Positions 7,191 through 18,100 of a stretch of 64,000 nt of DNA are shown one piece after another. Position numbers and translations under genes: made by a program. The first letter of the stretch is position 1, and each line of letters begins with the position of its first letter. Source of the stretch: M3007 sp044230315 (lineage in GTDB: Bacteria; Bacteroidota; Bacteroidia; Chitinophagales; Saprospiraceae); NCBI GenBank assembly GCA_044230315.1, contig JBGARJ010000020.1, forward strand, positions 27,977 through 91,976, written 5' to 3'. Under the pieces are notes generated by a model. That model made no database searches and was not told where the DNA came from. It saw only the letters and a list, made by a program, of their open reading frames with translations.

Positions 7191-9932
7191 TTACGTCAGC
7201 GAAGGCTGCTGCATCTTGAATTTCCCTTTGCTCTTGCGTATCCGCACAGCTACCACTTTGTATTCCGGGCACAGTGCATCGCTGTCCCGTTCGTCCGAGG
7301 TGACAATATTCAACATCAAATCCGGAAAGTGGAACGTGGTGCTCAGGATACCGGGTTTGACCTCGTCGCTCACCCGCGCTTTCACGTCCACTTTCCCCCG
7401 CGGCGATTCGATGCAAACCAGGTCGCCGTCGGCGATGGCGTTTTTAGCGGCATCGTCCGGGTGAATGAGCAGCACGTCTTCGGTCAGAATCTGGGCATTC
7501 CGGGTGCGGCGGGTCATGGTGCCGGCATTGTAATGTTCCAGTTCGCGGTTGGTCGTCAGGATATAGGGGTATTCCTTCGCGTTATGCTGCAATTCGCGCG
7601 ATTCGGTGAATTGATCGTACTGTAGTTTGCCCAGGCCGCGCTTGAACGTTTCGGTATGGAGGATATCCGTATCGGTGCCGTCGGGTTTCACCGGCCATTG
7701 CTTTCCATTGTCGCCCAATTCATTCCATTTGACCCCGGCAAAGAAAGGCACGATCTGGGCAATTTCCTGCAACAGGGTGTCCGGGTCGTACTCGGGCTGT
7801 GCATAACCCAGGCGGTTCATGATGTCGACCACAATCTGGCCGTCGCTTTTCACGCCGGGCAAGGGTTCCACCACCTGGTTGACCCGTTGAATGCGGCGTT
7901 CGCCATTGGTGAACGTACCGCTTTTTTCCAGAAATGAAGCGCCGGGCAGCACCACCGTGGCGTATTTGCAGGTTTCGGTCATGAATATTTCCTGCACCAC
8001 AAGGAGATCGAGTTTTTCCAGCGCCGCAATCACTTTATTGGTATTCGGATCGGTTTGTACCAAATCTTCGCCCATCACCCAGAGGGCTTTCAGTTTGTCG
8101 TCGAGCGAAGCGTCGTACATCTGGGGGATCTTATAGCCGATGTGCATCGGCAATTGCGTGCCGTAGAACAGTTCGTACTTCTGGTGATTCGCCGGATCCG
8201 TCACGTCGAGATAACCCGCGCCCTGGTGGGGCTGGCAGCCCATGTCGGCGGCGCCCTGCACGTTGTTTTGGCCGCGCAAGGGGTTCACACCCACACCGCG
8301 GCGGCCGATATTGCCGGTTACCATGGCCAGGTCGGCGATAAGCATGACCGCCAGTGTGCCCTGAGAATGTTCGGTGACCCCCAAGCCATGGAACGACATG
8401 GCGGCTTCTGCCTTTGCATAGGCGAGCGCGGCTTCCCGGACCAGGTTGCGGTCCACCCCGCTCACGCGTTCGAGTTCGTCGATATTGAGGCCCAGAATTT
8501 GTTGGCGGAAGCCATCATAGCCTTCCGTTCGGGCTGCGATAAAGGTTGAATCCTCCTGCCCTTCCTTCAGGATATAGTAGAGCATCATCTGGAGTACCGG
8601 CACGTTGGTACCCGGGCGCAACTGCAGGTGGTAGGTGGCGTATTTGGCCAATTCGGTACGCCGCGGGTCGATCACGATCGACGGAATCCCCTTCATGGCC
8701 ACCTGTTTCAATTTGGCGCCGGTCACCGGGTGTGCGTCGGTCGGGTTGGCGCCGATCACCATGATGCACTTGGTGTATTTCAGGTCTTCGATCGAGTTGG
8801 TGGCGGCGCCGGTGCCGAACGTGCGTTGCATACCCAATGCTGTGGGAGAGTGGCAAACCCGCGCGCAGCTGTCGATATTGTTGGTGCCCACCACGGCGCG
8901 CATGAATTTCTGCATCAGGTAGTTCTCTTCGTTGGTGCAGCGCGCCGAGGAGATGCCGGCGATGAAATCGGGGCCGTTCTCGCGTTTGATTTCGGTCAGC
9001 TTTTCGGCGATAAAGTCGTAGGCTTCCTCCCAGGAAACGGGCACGAGCGCGCCATTCTTGCGCAGCAAGGGGGTGCGGATTCGGTCGGGGTGGTTGTAAA
9101 ACGAAAAAGCATAACGCCCTTTCAGACAGGTGTGGCCCTGGTTGACTTCCGCGTCGTAGGGCGCCTGGATGGATTTCACCTGTCCGCCGTCGATGGCCAC
9201 TTCAAGGTTGCAACCCACGCCGCAATAGGTACAAACGGTACGGACTTTCTGGTCCACGGCCACCGATTTGGATTCGAACACGTCGGAAATGGCTGAAGTC
9301 GGGCAAGCCTGTGCGCAGGCGCCGCAACTTACGCAATCGGAGTCGAAAAAGCTGGTATTCAGCCCTTTCACAATATGGCTGTCAAAACCGCGACCGGCCA
9401 TGCTGAGCACGAATTGCCCCTGCACCTCGTCGCAGGCGCGCACGCAGCGGGAGCAATTGATGCACTTGCTCAGGTCGGAGGTCATGTAGGGGTGGCTGAG
9501 GTCTTTTGCGCGGTCGAGGTGCGTTTTGCCTTCCGGGTACCGCACTTTTCGGATTCCGACCTGTGCGGCTACATCCTGCAACTCGCAATTGCCATTGACC
9601 TCGCAGGTAAGGCAATCGAGGGGGTGGTCGGTCAAAACGAGTTCAATGATGTTGCGCCGCAGTTTCTGGATGCGCGGCGTATCCGGAAAAATATGATAGC
9701 CCGGCAGCATGGGGGTATGGCAGGACGCCATCGCCTTCGCGGGGCCATCGGCGGCAAGCGCCACATCGACGCTGCACACCCGGCAGGCGCCGAAGGGATC
9801 GAGATTGGGGGCGTCGCAGAGGGTGGGCACAGCGGTGGCGCCCATGTGCCGGCGGAGAAAAGCCAGGATGGTTTCGCCGTCGCGAATATCGAAGGGTTTG
9901 TTGTCGATGTAGGCAAATTTTCCGGAACCCAT
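7191..9932 (-). CDS. fdhA: Formate dehydrogenase, alpha (catalytic) subunit
   Basis: Molybdopterin oxidoreductase that oxidises formate to CO2, of the cytoplasmic NAD-linked type. An N-terminal NuoG-like [2Fe-2S] ferredoxin domain has Cys39, 50, 53 and 71. A His-Cys3 cluster follows (H103, C107, C110, C116), then two 4Fe-4S motifs (C157/160/163/167 and C200/203/206/210). The molybdenum domain begins with C234, C237, C241 and C269. The metal ligand is Cys360 in ARVCHSPT, so this is the cysteine and not the selenocysteine form. At 913 residues it has the full length for the family. It lies downstream of the beta subunit on the same strand, with a 192-base spacer filled by a tandem repeat. No gene for FdhD, the delta subunit or cofactor synthesis is in the window. 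No signal peptide is seen. Confidence 0.93.
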   Translation of the reverse strand: MGSGKFAYIDNKPFDIRDGETILAFLRRHMGATAVPTLCDAPNLDPFGACRVCSVDVALAADGPAKAMASCHTPMLPGYHIFPDTPRIQKLRRNIIELVLTDHPLDCLTCEVNGNCELQDVAAQVGIRKVRYPEGKTHLDRAKDLSHPYMTSDLSKCINCSRCVRACDEVQGQFVLSMAGRGFDSHIVKGLNTSFFDSDCVSCGACAQACPTSAISDVFESKSVAVDQKVRTVCTYCGVGCNLEVAIDGGQVKSIQAPYDAEVNQGHTCLKGRYAFSFYNHPDRIRTPLLRKNGALVPVSWEEAYDFIAEKLTEIKRENGPDFIAGISSARCTNEENYLMQKFMRAVVGTNNIDSCARVCHSPTALGMQRTFGTGAATNSIEDLKYTKCIMVIGANPTDAHPVTGAKLKQVAMKGIPSIVIDPRRTELAKYATYHLQLRPGTNVPVLQMMLYYILKEGQEDSTFIAARTEGYDGFRQQILGLNIDELERVSGVDRNLVREAALAYAKAEAAMSFHGLGVTEHSQGTLAVMLIADLAMVTGNIGRRGVGVNPLRGQNNVQGAADMGCQPHQGAGYLDVTDPANHQKYELFYGTQLPMHIGYKIPQMYDASLDDKLKALWVMGEDLVQTDPNTNKVIAALEKLDLLVVQEIFMTETCKYATVVLPGASFLEKSGTFTNGERRIQRVNQVVEPLPGVKSDGQIVVDIMNRLGYAQPEYDPDTLLQEIAQIVPFFAGVKWNELGDNGKQWPVKPDGTDTDILHTETFKRGLGKLQYDQFTESRELQHNAKEYPYILTTNRELEHYNAGTMTRRTRNAQILTEDVLLIHPDDAAKNAIADGDLVCIESPRGKVDVKARVSDEVKPGILSTTFHFPDLMLNIVTSDERDSDALCPEYKVVAVRIRKSKGKFKMQQPSLT

Positions 9933-9960
9933 GATACAGTGTAGTTGAGTGATCGAGTGG

Positions 9961-10100
9961 AGGGTTTCAGGGTTTCAAGGTTTCAGGAGGTTGCAGGGTT
10001 TCAGGAGGTTTCAAGGTTGCAGGAGGTTTCAGGGTTTCAAATGGTTGCAGGGTTTCAAGGTTTCAAATGGTTGCAGGTTTGCAGGAGGTTGCAGGGTTTC
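9961..10100. repeat. Tandem 8/10-bp repeat in the fdhB-fdhA spacer
   Basis: Sixteen contiguous units tile exactly 140 bases. Ten are 8-mers (AGGGTTTC, AAGGTTTC, AAGGTTGC, AGGTTTGC) and six are 10-mers (AGGAGGTTGC, AGGAGGTTTC, AAATGGTTGC). Every unit ends in TTTC or TTGC. Read on the transcribed strand the core is GAAACC or GCAACC. It ends 25 bases before the fdhB stop and begins 28 bases upstream of the fdhA start, so it would lie within the operon mRNA. Confidence 0.9.
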
Positions 10101-10124
10101 TGGAAGTTATGGGGCCTGAAGGGG

Positions 10125-11774
10125 TTATTTGAAATAGGGCGAAAGTTCGTCTTTGAAATAGTGCAGCGCGTTTTTCACTGGCAGTGGCAGGCCGCCGCCG
10201 AGAGCGCACAGGGAGCCGAGCTCGAGGGTTTCCACCAGGTCGTCGAACAGGGTGCGGTCGATTTGGTAATTGCCCGAACGCGCCCGTTGCAGCATTTCTT
10301 TGCCCCGGGTGGAACCGATGCGGCAGGGGAAACACTTGCCGCAACTTTCGTGTGCAGTGAATTCAAACAAGTGCTCCAGGTATTGGATCAGGGGAAAACC
10401 AGCCGGAATACACACCACGGAGGCATGTCCGAGCAGGAATCCGTTTTGGGCAAACGATTCAAAATCGACGGTCAGGTCATCCATTTTGTACACAGGCACC
10501 AGGCCGCCCAAAGGCCCGCCGATATGCATGGCCTTGACCGGGTGCCGGAAACCGCCGCCCAGTTCATACAGCGCTACGGCCAGCGGCGTCCCCATGTCCA
10601 CTTCATACAACCCGGGGCGCTGGAAATGCCCGTCGAGCGATAAAAGTTTGGTGCCGGTGGAGCGGCCGCGGCCGATCGCCGCAAAATGCGCGCCGCCGTG
10701 TTGCAGAATAAACGGCACATTGGCCAACGTCTCCACATTATTCACCACCGTCGGCTGGTTGAACAAGCCTTGCTGGGTCGGATACGGCGGCCGCACCCGC
10801 ACCTCGGGGCGCTGCCCTTCCAGCGAGGAGAGCAGGGCCGTTTCTTCCCCGCAGATATAAGCGCCCTGCGCTTTGATCAGCTTAAAATCGAACGAAAAAC
10901 CGGAGCCCAGGATGTTTTTACCCACATAACCTGCGGCCCGGATCGCGGAAAGAGCCGATTCCATAGCCGCAATGGATTCGGGGTATTCGCCCCGGATGTA
11001 CAGCACGCCCGTATCGGCGCCGATGATGTAACCGCTCAGGATCATGCCAAGCAGGAGGCTGTGCGGGCGTTCTTCCAGGATGTAGCGGTCGGAGTAGGCG
11101 CCGGGGTCGCCTTCGTCGGCATTGCAGACCAGGTATTTCTGCTGGCCCGGGGTGTTTTTGCAGGATTCGAGTTTGAGCCCCATCGGGAAGCCTGCGCCGC
11201 CGCGACCGCGCAAGCCGGAGGTTTTGATCGCTTCGAGCAGCTCGTCGGGTGTTTTCTTCAGGCTATCGGCCAGCAGGCGGTAATAGGGCTCGACACCGGG
11301 AAATGGAGCCGTCAGCACAGGCGTCCCATAGGTCGCCACGGCATACCGGTCCGGGCGATCCCCGGGCTTGGCCTTGATTGTAGCCAGGTGTTCGATAGCA
11401 TCGCCTGAGTAGTTGTGGCCGGCATAATGGAACGCGTTGTTCTCGTGGCAGCGGCCGAGACAGCACATGGCACCAATCGCGTCGGCATCGAAATGCTCGC
11501 CGAGTTTTTGGCGGAGGCCCTCCTGCGTTCCGGCCGTGAGGCAGGCGCTGCCGTTGCACACATACACTTCCTTGCCCTGGTTTTCAGGCCGCAGAAAATC
11601 GTAGAAGGTGACGCTGCCGTACACATTGGCGTCGCCGACGAGAAAATCGGCGGCCAGTTGCTCCATCGTGGCGGCATCGACGGTGCCGTTTTCTTCGGCC
11701 GCAAGGCCCAAATTTTCAAAGAGGTTTTCAGCTAGGCCTTTCCGGCCGGAGAGATAACCGATATTTTTAGACAT
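10125..11774 (-). CDS. fdhB: Formate dehydrogenase, beta (NAD-binding) subunit, NuoE-NuoF type
   Basis: Diaphorase subunit that passes electrons from formate dehydrogenase to NAD+. The ATG at 11774 (MSKNIGYLSG) is preferred over one seven codons upstream. Residues of about 1-125 form a thioredoxin-like [2Fe-2S] domain with C73, C78, C105 and C109 (YVCNGSACL, MCCLGRCHE). The NuoF-like part has the NADH motif GLRGRGGAGFPMGLK, the FMN motif NADEGDPGAYSDR, an SLBB segment (HIGGPLGG) and the 4Fe-4S motif ESCGKCFPCRIG with a fourth Cys in GSLCALGG. At 549 residues it equals a NuoE-NuoF fusion. It is the first gene of the pair with the alpha subunit. An NAD-reducing hydrogenase diaphorase is possible by family alone, but the neighbour argues for formate. 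Confidence 0.92.
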   Translation of the reverse strand: MSKNIGYLSGRKGLAENLFENLGLAAEENGTVDAATMEQLAADFLVGDANVYGSVTFYDFLRPENQGKEVYVCNGSACLTAGTQEGLRQKLGEHFDADAIGAMCCLGRCHENNAFHYAGHNYSGDAIEHLATIKAKPGDRPDRYAVATYGTPVLTAPFPGVEPYYRLLADSLKKTPDELLEAIKTSGLRGRGGAGFPMGLKLESCKNTPGQQKYLVCNADEGDPGAYSDRYILEERPHSLLLGMILSGYIIGADTGVLYIRGEYPESIAAMESALSAIRAAGYVGKNILGSGFSFDFKLIKAQGAYICGEETALLSSLEGQRPEVRVRPPYPTQQGLFNQPTVVNNVETLANVPFILQHGGAHFAAIGRGRSTGTKLLSLDGHFQRPGLYEVDMGTPLAVALYELGGGFRHPVKAMHIGGPLGGLVPVYKMDDLTVDFESFAQNGFLLGHASVVCIPAGFPLIQYLEHLFEFTAHESCGKCFPCRIGSTRGKEMLQRARSGNYQIDRTLFDDLVETLELGSLCALGGGLPLPVKNALHYFKDELSPYFK

Positions 11775-12150
11775 GGCCCTGGTTGGGCGGGGCAACGAAT
11801 CGGATGGTGTAACCGCGTTGTTCCGCGCTGTTTTGGTTAGGCAAATTCAGAACATCCGGTTGAAGGGGGTTCGCAAGGCCAAATTTCCGATTATTTTTTG
11901 TAAAACGGGTTATCGAATTCGGCCTTTGTCCGTTTGGATCGTTCTGAAAAAATCGATCAACCAGACGGGCTTTACCCGGTGGCGCGCGGGCAGATTTCTT
12001 CATTTCCCGACAAATCGGGCATTCGGGACTCGCCTTCCAACCCAATTCCTCGTATTTTCGGCCATTCATTCCACCCAGGCCGTTCCGCCCAAAAACGCGA
12101 TTGGCCCGAAATTTTTACCTTTTCGCCTTCAAAACCATAATCCAACCACC
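11775..12150. other. Divergent intergenic region
   Basis: These 376 bases separate fdhB (leftward) from the SprB-repeat adhesin (rightward) and must hold the start signals of both. The plus-strand frame of the adhesin stays open through it, but the signal peptide at 12151 sets the true start. I find no perfect TAnnTTTG promoter and no clear operator; TATTTTTTG at 11892-11900 is one base too long. Confidence 0.4.
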
Positions 12151-15100
12151 ATGACATATCTTACTTCGATCACACGTCTGACCGGCCGGGCTGCCGGTTT
12201 TTGTCTCCTGCTGACCCTCCCGACTACGCTGTTGTCCGCCTCCGGCGCTTCGGGCGTCGACCCGAACAAATGCCGCCCCGCGCCCGCAGTCACCTGCGAC
12301 CGCCCCGAATTGCTGCAGGTCGATATGGTCACCGATTCCACCGCGCGGCTAACCTGGTCGGATGTGGGCGACAAATACGAAGTGGAACTTGTGGCCGGTA
12401 CCAATCCGTTTACCGGCGTCCCTACCTATGTGGTCAACGCCGACCCGCCATTTGACGTAGCCGGGCTTACCCCCGGCCGTAATTACCGTTTCCAGGTGCG
12501 TACCGTTTGCGACGATACCACGTCGAGCGTCTGGTCGGCCCCGCGCAGTTTTACCACCGATCTGAACAATGCGCGCCCCTGCCCGCTCAACCTCGACCTG
12601 CGCGACACTTCCTGCAACAGCATTCAGGTTTTCCGGCTCTACGTCGACGAAGCGCCGGGTGCGGCGTTGGGTACCGATGTGTTGCTTCAGGGTGTCAGGA
12701 TGATGATCGAGCACCCCTGGCGATCGGACCTGAGCATCTGGCTGGTTGCACCCGACAGTACCCGCATCCAACTGATCGGCGGCCTGAACGCCGGGGATCA
12801 AAATATCGGCGATCCGCAGGGTGCTATCTGCCCGCAATTTGTAGAACTGACTGACGATGCTACCGTGGCGCAGCCGTTAAGCGCAGCCGCCGAAAAAGAT
12901 AACATTACCGGCTATTACCTCCCGGTACAAGCGTTGAGCGGCATGCATACCGGGCAAAACCCGGTGGGTATCTGGCAAATTGAGATCTGCGACAACAAAG
13001 CCGTACACAAAGGGAAACTGCGCTTGTTTGAACTGGTCTTTGCCCGGGCCGACTGCCCGGGGGTGGCCGGCTTGTCGGTCAGTAACGTCACTGAAAATTC
13101 AGCCACAGTGCATTGGCAAGCCGATGCGCTCGGCGACAGCCTGTTGATCGAATACGGGCCCTCCGGTTTCATCCCCGGCCTGGATGGTGCTGCGGGAACA
13201 GGCGGGTCGGTAATCAGGCTGTTGCAACCGGCTGCGACGCCGTATCCGTTGAATGGCTTACAAACGCTGCAAGGATACCAGGTGTATATGCGCCGGCAAT
13301 GCGCGCCCGGCCTATGGGGCCCCAACACTGCGTATGCGGCATTTTTTACCAATTGCCCGCCCACGCTGCTGGAAACCGTGGACACCCTGCCCATCTGTTC
13401 GACCGGCTGTCCCGACCCCTGCCCGCTGCCCGGCATCTGGCAGAATGTGCCCGACGACGATTACGAATGGAAAGTGTACACCGGACCCGGGCTGACCTAC
13501 CCGGTAGCGGGGCCGGCCGCCGCGCCCGGTGACGCCGGAAATTACCTGTATTTCCGGAACGGTTGTTCGCCAACCGGCGCCTATGGCAAAACGGCTATAC
13601 TCCGATCCCTGTGCATTGATGTGGTAGCGCCCGCCGCTCAAGTCTGCCATTTTTCATTTGACTTGTATATGAACACCCGGCTGGGGCAAATGAGTACCCT
13701 GGCACTCCAGGCCTCTACCAACGGGGGCCAAAGCTGGACTACCGTGCAAACCTGGAGCGGCAACCGGGGTAAACTCTGGCGCCGCGAATATGTCAACCTC
13801 AACGCTTACGACGGGCAAATCACCCTGTTTCAATTTGTGGCCACCGGTACCTTCGGCGCTTACGGCGATATCGCGATGGACAACCTGGCCTTTTACGGTT
13901 CGCAGGAAGCCGGCACTCCTGATTATGTCTTTTACCGCGACGCCGACGGCGATACCTACGGTAATCCGGATATTCGGGTCATTTCTTGTTTCCCGGTGGC
14001 GCCGCCGGGTTATGTGTCGATCGATAGCGATTGCGACGACAGCGATCCGACCGTCTACCCCGGAGCGCCCGAAATACGCTGCAATCAGAAAGACGAAAAC
14101 TGCAACGGCATGGACGACGACGCCATCATCCCGGCGCCGGCCACACCCGCCAGCGTGGCGATCTGCCTCGGCAGCCCTGCCGTACTTGCAGCACCCGGAA
14201 CGCCCCTGGGGCAGTATTATTGGTACGATCAGCCGGCCGGCGGCACACCCGTCGGCTCCGGCCAAACACTGATCCTTAACAACCTGACGACAACCAAAAC
14301 ATTTTACCTAGCCGATTCGCTGACCGGGCCGGACGAAGGTTGCCGCAGCAACTGGGTGGCAGCCACCGTGACCGTGCACCCCAACCCCGTGCTCACCCTG
14401 GCTGTCACGCCTTCGGTATGTGCGGGCGGCGCCTTTGACCTGGCCACCCTGCCCGTAAGCGATACAGCACACACCGGCGGTACGCTTACTTACCACAGCG
14501 CCGCTCCTCCGGGCCCGGGCAATCAGTTGCCATCGAGCGTTGTGGCGCCGGGTTTTACCACGATATACCGGATTTTGAGCACAACCACTTTCGGATGTAA
14601 AGGGTCGATCCCGGTAACGCTCACGGTCTTGCCAAGCCCGGAAGTACAAATAATACAAGGTGACTCGGTCAATGTATGCCGCGGGCGCTCCCTGCAACTC
14701 CAGGCTATGGAGGCTGGAGTCGGCGTACCGCCGATTACGTATGCCTGGAGTACCGGGCTCAATTTCCCCAACATTCCGGTGCAGGCCGGTAATGCGCCCA
14801 ATGTTACCAATACGTATACCGTAACCGCTACCGACGCCAACGGGTGTACCGGCACCGACGAGATTAAGGTGCACACCCTGAACAACGTGACGCAAACCGC
14901 TATCGTGTCCATACAAAATGTTACAACCTGCGGCGGCCACGACGGCAGCATCACCCTTGACCCCCTGAATGGCACGCCACCCTACCAATTTGCCTGGGCC
15001 GGCGGAACGCTGGGTGGAATAGCCGATGCAGGTACCATAAACGGGCTTTCGCAGGGCAGTTACCGCATCACCGTTACCGATGCCACGAATGCGGGCTGCT

Positions 15101-18100
15101 CCATGGTCATGCCGCAAATTGTGCTCAATGCCCCTGGCCTGGATGTATCGCTCGACACCATCATTCACCCCGCCTGCCCCGATGCGCTGACCGGTTCCAT
15201 TGTGCTGAACGTGAATGGCATAAATCCGGAATTTCACTGGAGCAATCAACAGACGGGTTCCACGGCAGCCTTCCTTGGCGCAGGCGTATATAGCGTGACC
15301 ATCACAGATGGAAACTGCAGTCAGGTGCTGTCCAACCTGGAGGTTGTGTCGCCTCCGCCAATAGAGATCATTCGGAATACCCTGCAAAACGCCCTTTGCT
15401 TCGGCGATTCCAACGGTGTCATCGACCTGGCCGTTTTCGGCGCCACACCACCCTACGGCTTTTTGTGGAATACCGGTGCAACCACGCAGACCCTGCAAAA
15501 CCTGCCAGCAGGGCAATACAAATGCACCATCACCGATGCCAACGGCTGTTCGTTTACCGCACCGACCGAAACCATCGCACAACCCATGTTGCTGTCGGTT
15601 CAACCGGATACGCTGATCGTGCCCGCGCGATGTTTTGGTGAAAAAAGCGGCTTCCTTCGCGTAAAAGCGACCGGTGGCACTGCGCCCTACCAATACCATT
15701 GGAATACCGGCGCATCCACTGCCAGTTTGGGCGCCGTTGTGGCGGGCGTGTACGCCGTGACGGTCACCGATGCCAACGGGTGTACAGCCATCTGGCTCGG
15801 GGTGGTACCCCAACCCAGCCCTTTAATCATCGACAGTACAAAGGTGATCAATCCTACCTGTGTAGGGCCAACCGACGGGAGCATTCAGTTGTTCCCGAGC
15901 GGAGGCGTCGGCCCCTATCTGTTCCATTGGAACAACAACGCCAGCACGCCCAAGATCCAAAACCTGGGTGTCGGGCAATATAAAGCCACGATTACCGATG
16001 GCAACGGCTGTACACTGGTTACGCCGGATATTCAAATGACCGCGCCGCAATTGTTGATCGTTAAACTGGATACACTCGTGCCGGTGGGCTGTCGGGGCCA
16101 GCTTACCGGTTTGATCGCGGTGCATGTCAACGGCGCCGTAGGTACGATTGCCGCAAGCTGGAACGGTATCCCCGACGATCTGACGCTGAGCAATGCACCA
16201 GCGGGGCAGTATATTTTGCAGGTAATCGACAGCCGGGGATGTTCCCGGCGCGACACTTTTTACATCACTCAACCCGATGCCGTGGTAGCGGTCATTGACC
16301 CCGTTGTGAAAAACGCTTTATGCGCCGGCGAGCCGACCGGCAGTGTAACGGTGCGCGTTACCGGGGGTACCCTGCCCTATCAATTTTTGTGGAGCAATGG
16401 CGCCACTTCGCAAAACCTGCCCGCCGTACCAGCCGGAACCTACCAGCTGACCGTCACTGACGGTAAGGGCTGCACTGCGATCTCACCGCTCATCACCGTA
16501 GGCCAGCCACCGGCCCTGCTGGCTACCGCAACGGTGCACGATATCCCCTGCTTCGGAATTACAACCGGCGATATTCAACTCGCGGTGCAGGGTGGCATAC
16601 CGCCCTACCATTACCGGTGGAACACCAACGATTCGACCAAAAATGTCTTCAACCTGATGGCAGGCGCATACCAGGTGACTATACTCGATGCCATCGGTTG
16701 CGCGCAGGTGCTTTCCGAATTGGAAGTCATCGACCGGGCGGTCAATTTCACCCTGCAAAACCTGGTTGTTGAGCCCGTAACCTGCAGCGGTGCGGCCGAT
16801 GGGAAACTTGCCGTTCAGGTAATGAGCGGCACACCGCCATACCAGTTCGCCTGGTCGCCCCCCATTGGCGTCCATGCTAATGTGCAAACACCCCTGGACA
16901 CTGCATCCGGGTTATCGGGCGGCGATTACTGGGTAACCGTTACCGATGCAGCGGGCTGCTCGGTCACTTCGGCGGCATTCAACATTGAAGAAGCCCCGCC
17001 GTTGCAACTCAGTATTACCCAAATAAAAGATATCATTTGCAAAGGCGACTCCTCGGGGCGAATAACGGTCGATGTGTCGGGCGGGGTGCCGCCGTATTCC
17101 TATTTGTGGAGCCACGGCGCCACACAAGACACGCTCATGCAATTACCCGCAGGCACTTACATCCTGACGGTCACCGACGTTCGGGGTTGCTCGGTGGTTT
17201 CGGCGCCGGCAGTGGTGCACGAGCCCGCGGGCGCGCTAACGATCGTTTTGGATAGTGTAAAACCCGACAAATGCGGCAAAAACCAGGGCGCCATCCAGTT
17301 GCATATCACCGGCGGAGTGCCGCCAAATACCTATTTGTGGAACAATGGGGCTATTACCGCCGCGATTTCCAATTTGCCACCCGGCAATTACCAGTTGACC
17401 GTGACCGATAACCTGGGGTGCATGCGGGAATCGCCCGTATATGAAGTGCTGCAAGGCGCGCCCCCCTTGCAACTCGCATCGGGGCAATTGGTGCACGTAC
17501 CCTGCTTTGGCGACAGCACCGGTGCGGTAGTGCCAAGTATAATCGGCGGTACCCTGCCGTTCACCTATGCCTGGAGTAATGGGGCCGTTGGGGCCAACCT
17601 GACCGGCGTTCCTGCCGGCAACTACACCCTGACCGTGTCGGATGCTGCCGGCTGTTTCGAATACTGGACGTTCACGATCAACGGACCAACAACTCCATTG
17701 GCAAGCCCCTGGACCAGTGATTCTACCAGCGGCGGCTGGTCCATACATTTAAGTCCTGCCGGCGGTACACCGCCATACGACGTCGTGTGGGATGCCAAAA
17801 CGGGCAACCAGACGGGCCCTGTCGCAACAGGGCTGAGCGCTGGCCAATATTCCGCAACCGTCAGCGATGCCAATGGCTGCATGCTGGTGCTGAACATTCC
17901 GGTCGGTACGTTTGTAGGAACATTGCCGGCGCCGGATGGATTGCTCCGGGCGGTTTTGGCGCCCAACCCGGCAAGCGGATACACCCGGTTGCTCGTTGAC
18001 CTGCGGGAACCGGCAGCGCTGGAAATCCGGATCTTTTCAAATCTCGGCCAACAGATGGAGACACCGGTGATCGCAACCGGGGCGTCGCACTACGCTATTT

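Noticed and set aside
9961..10100. CRISPR array
   Set aside because: Units are only 8-10 bases with no spacers and no cas genes nearby.
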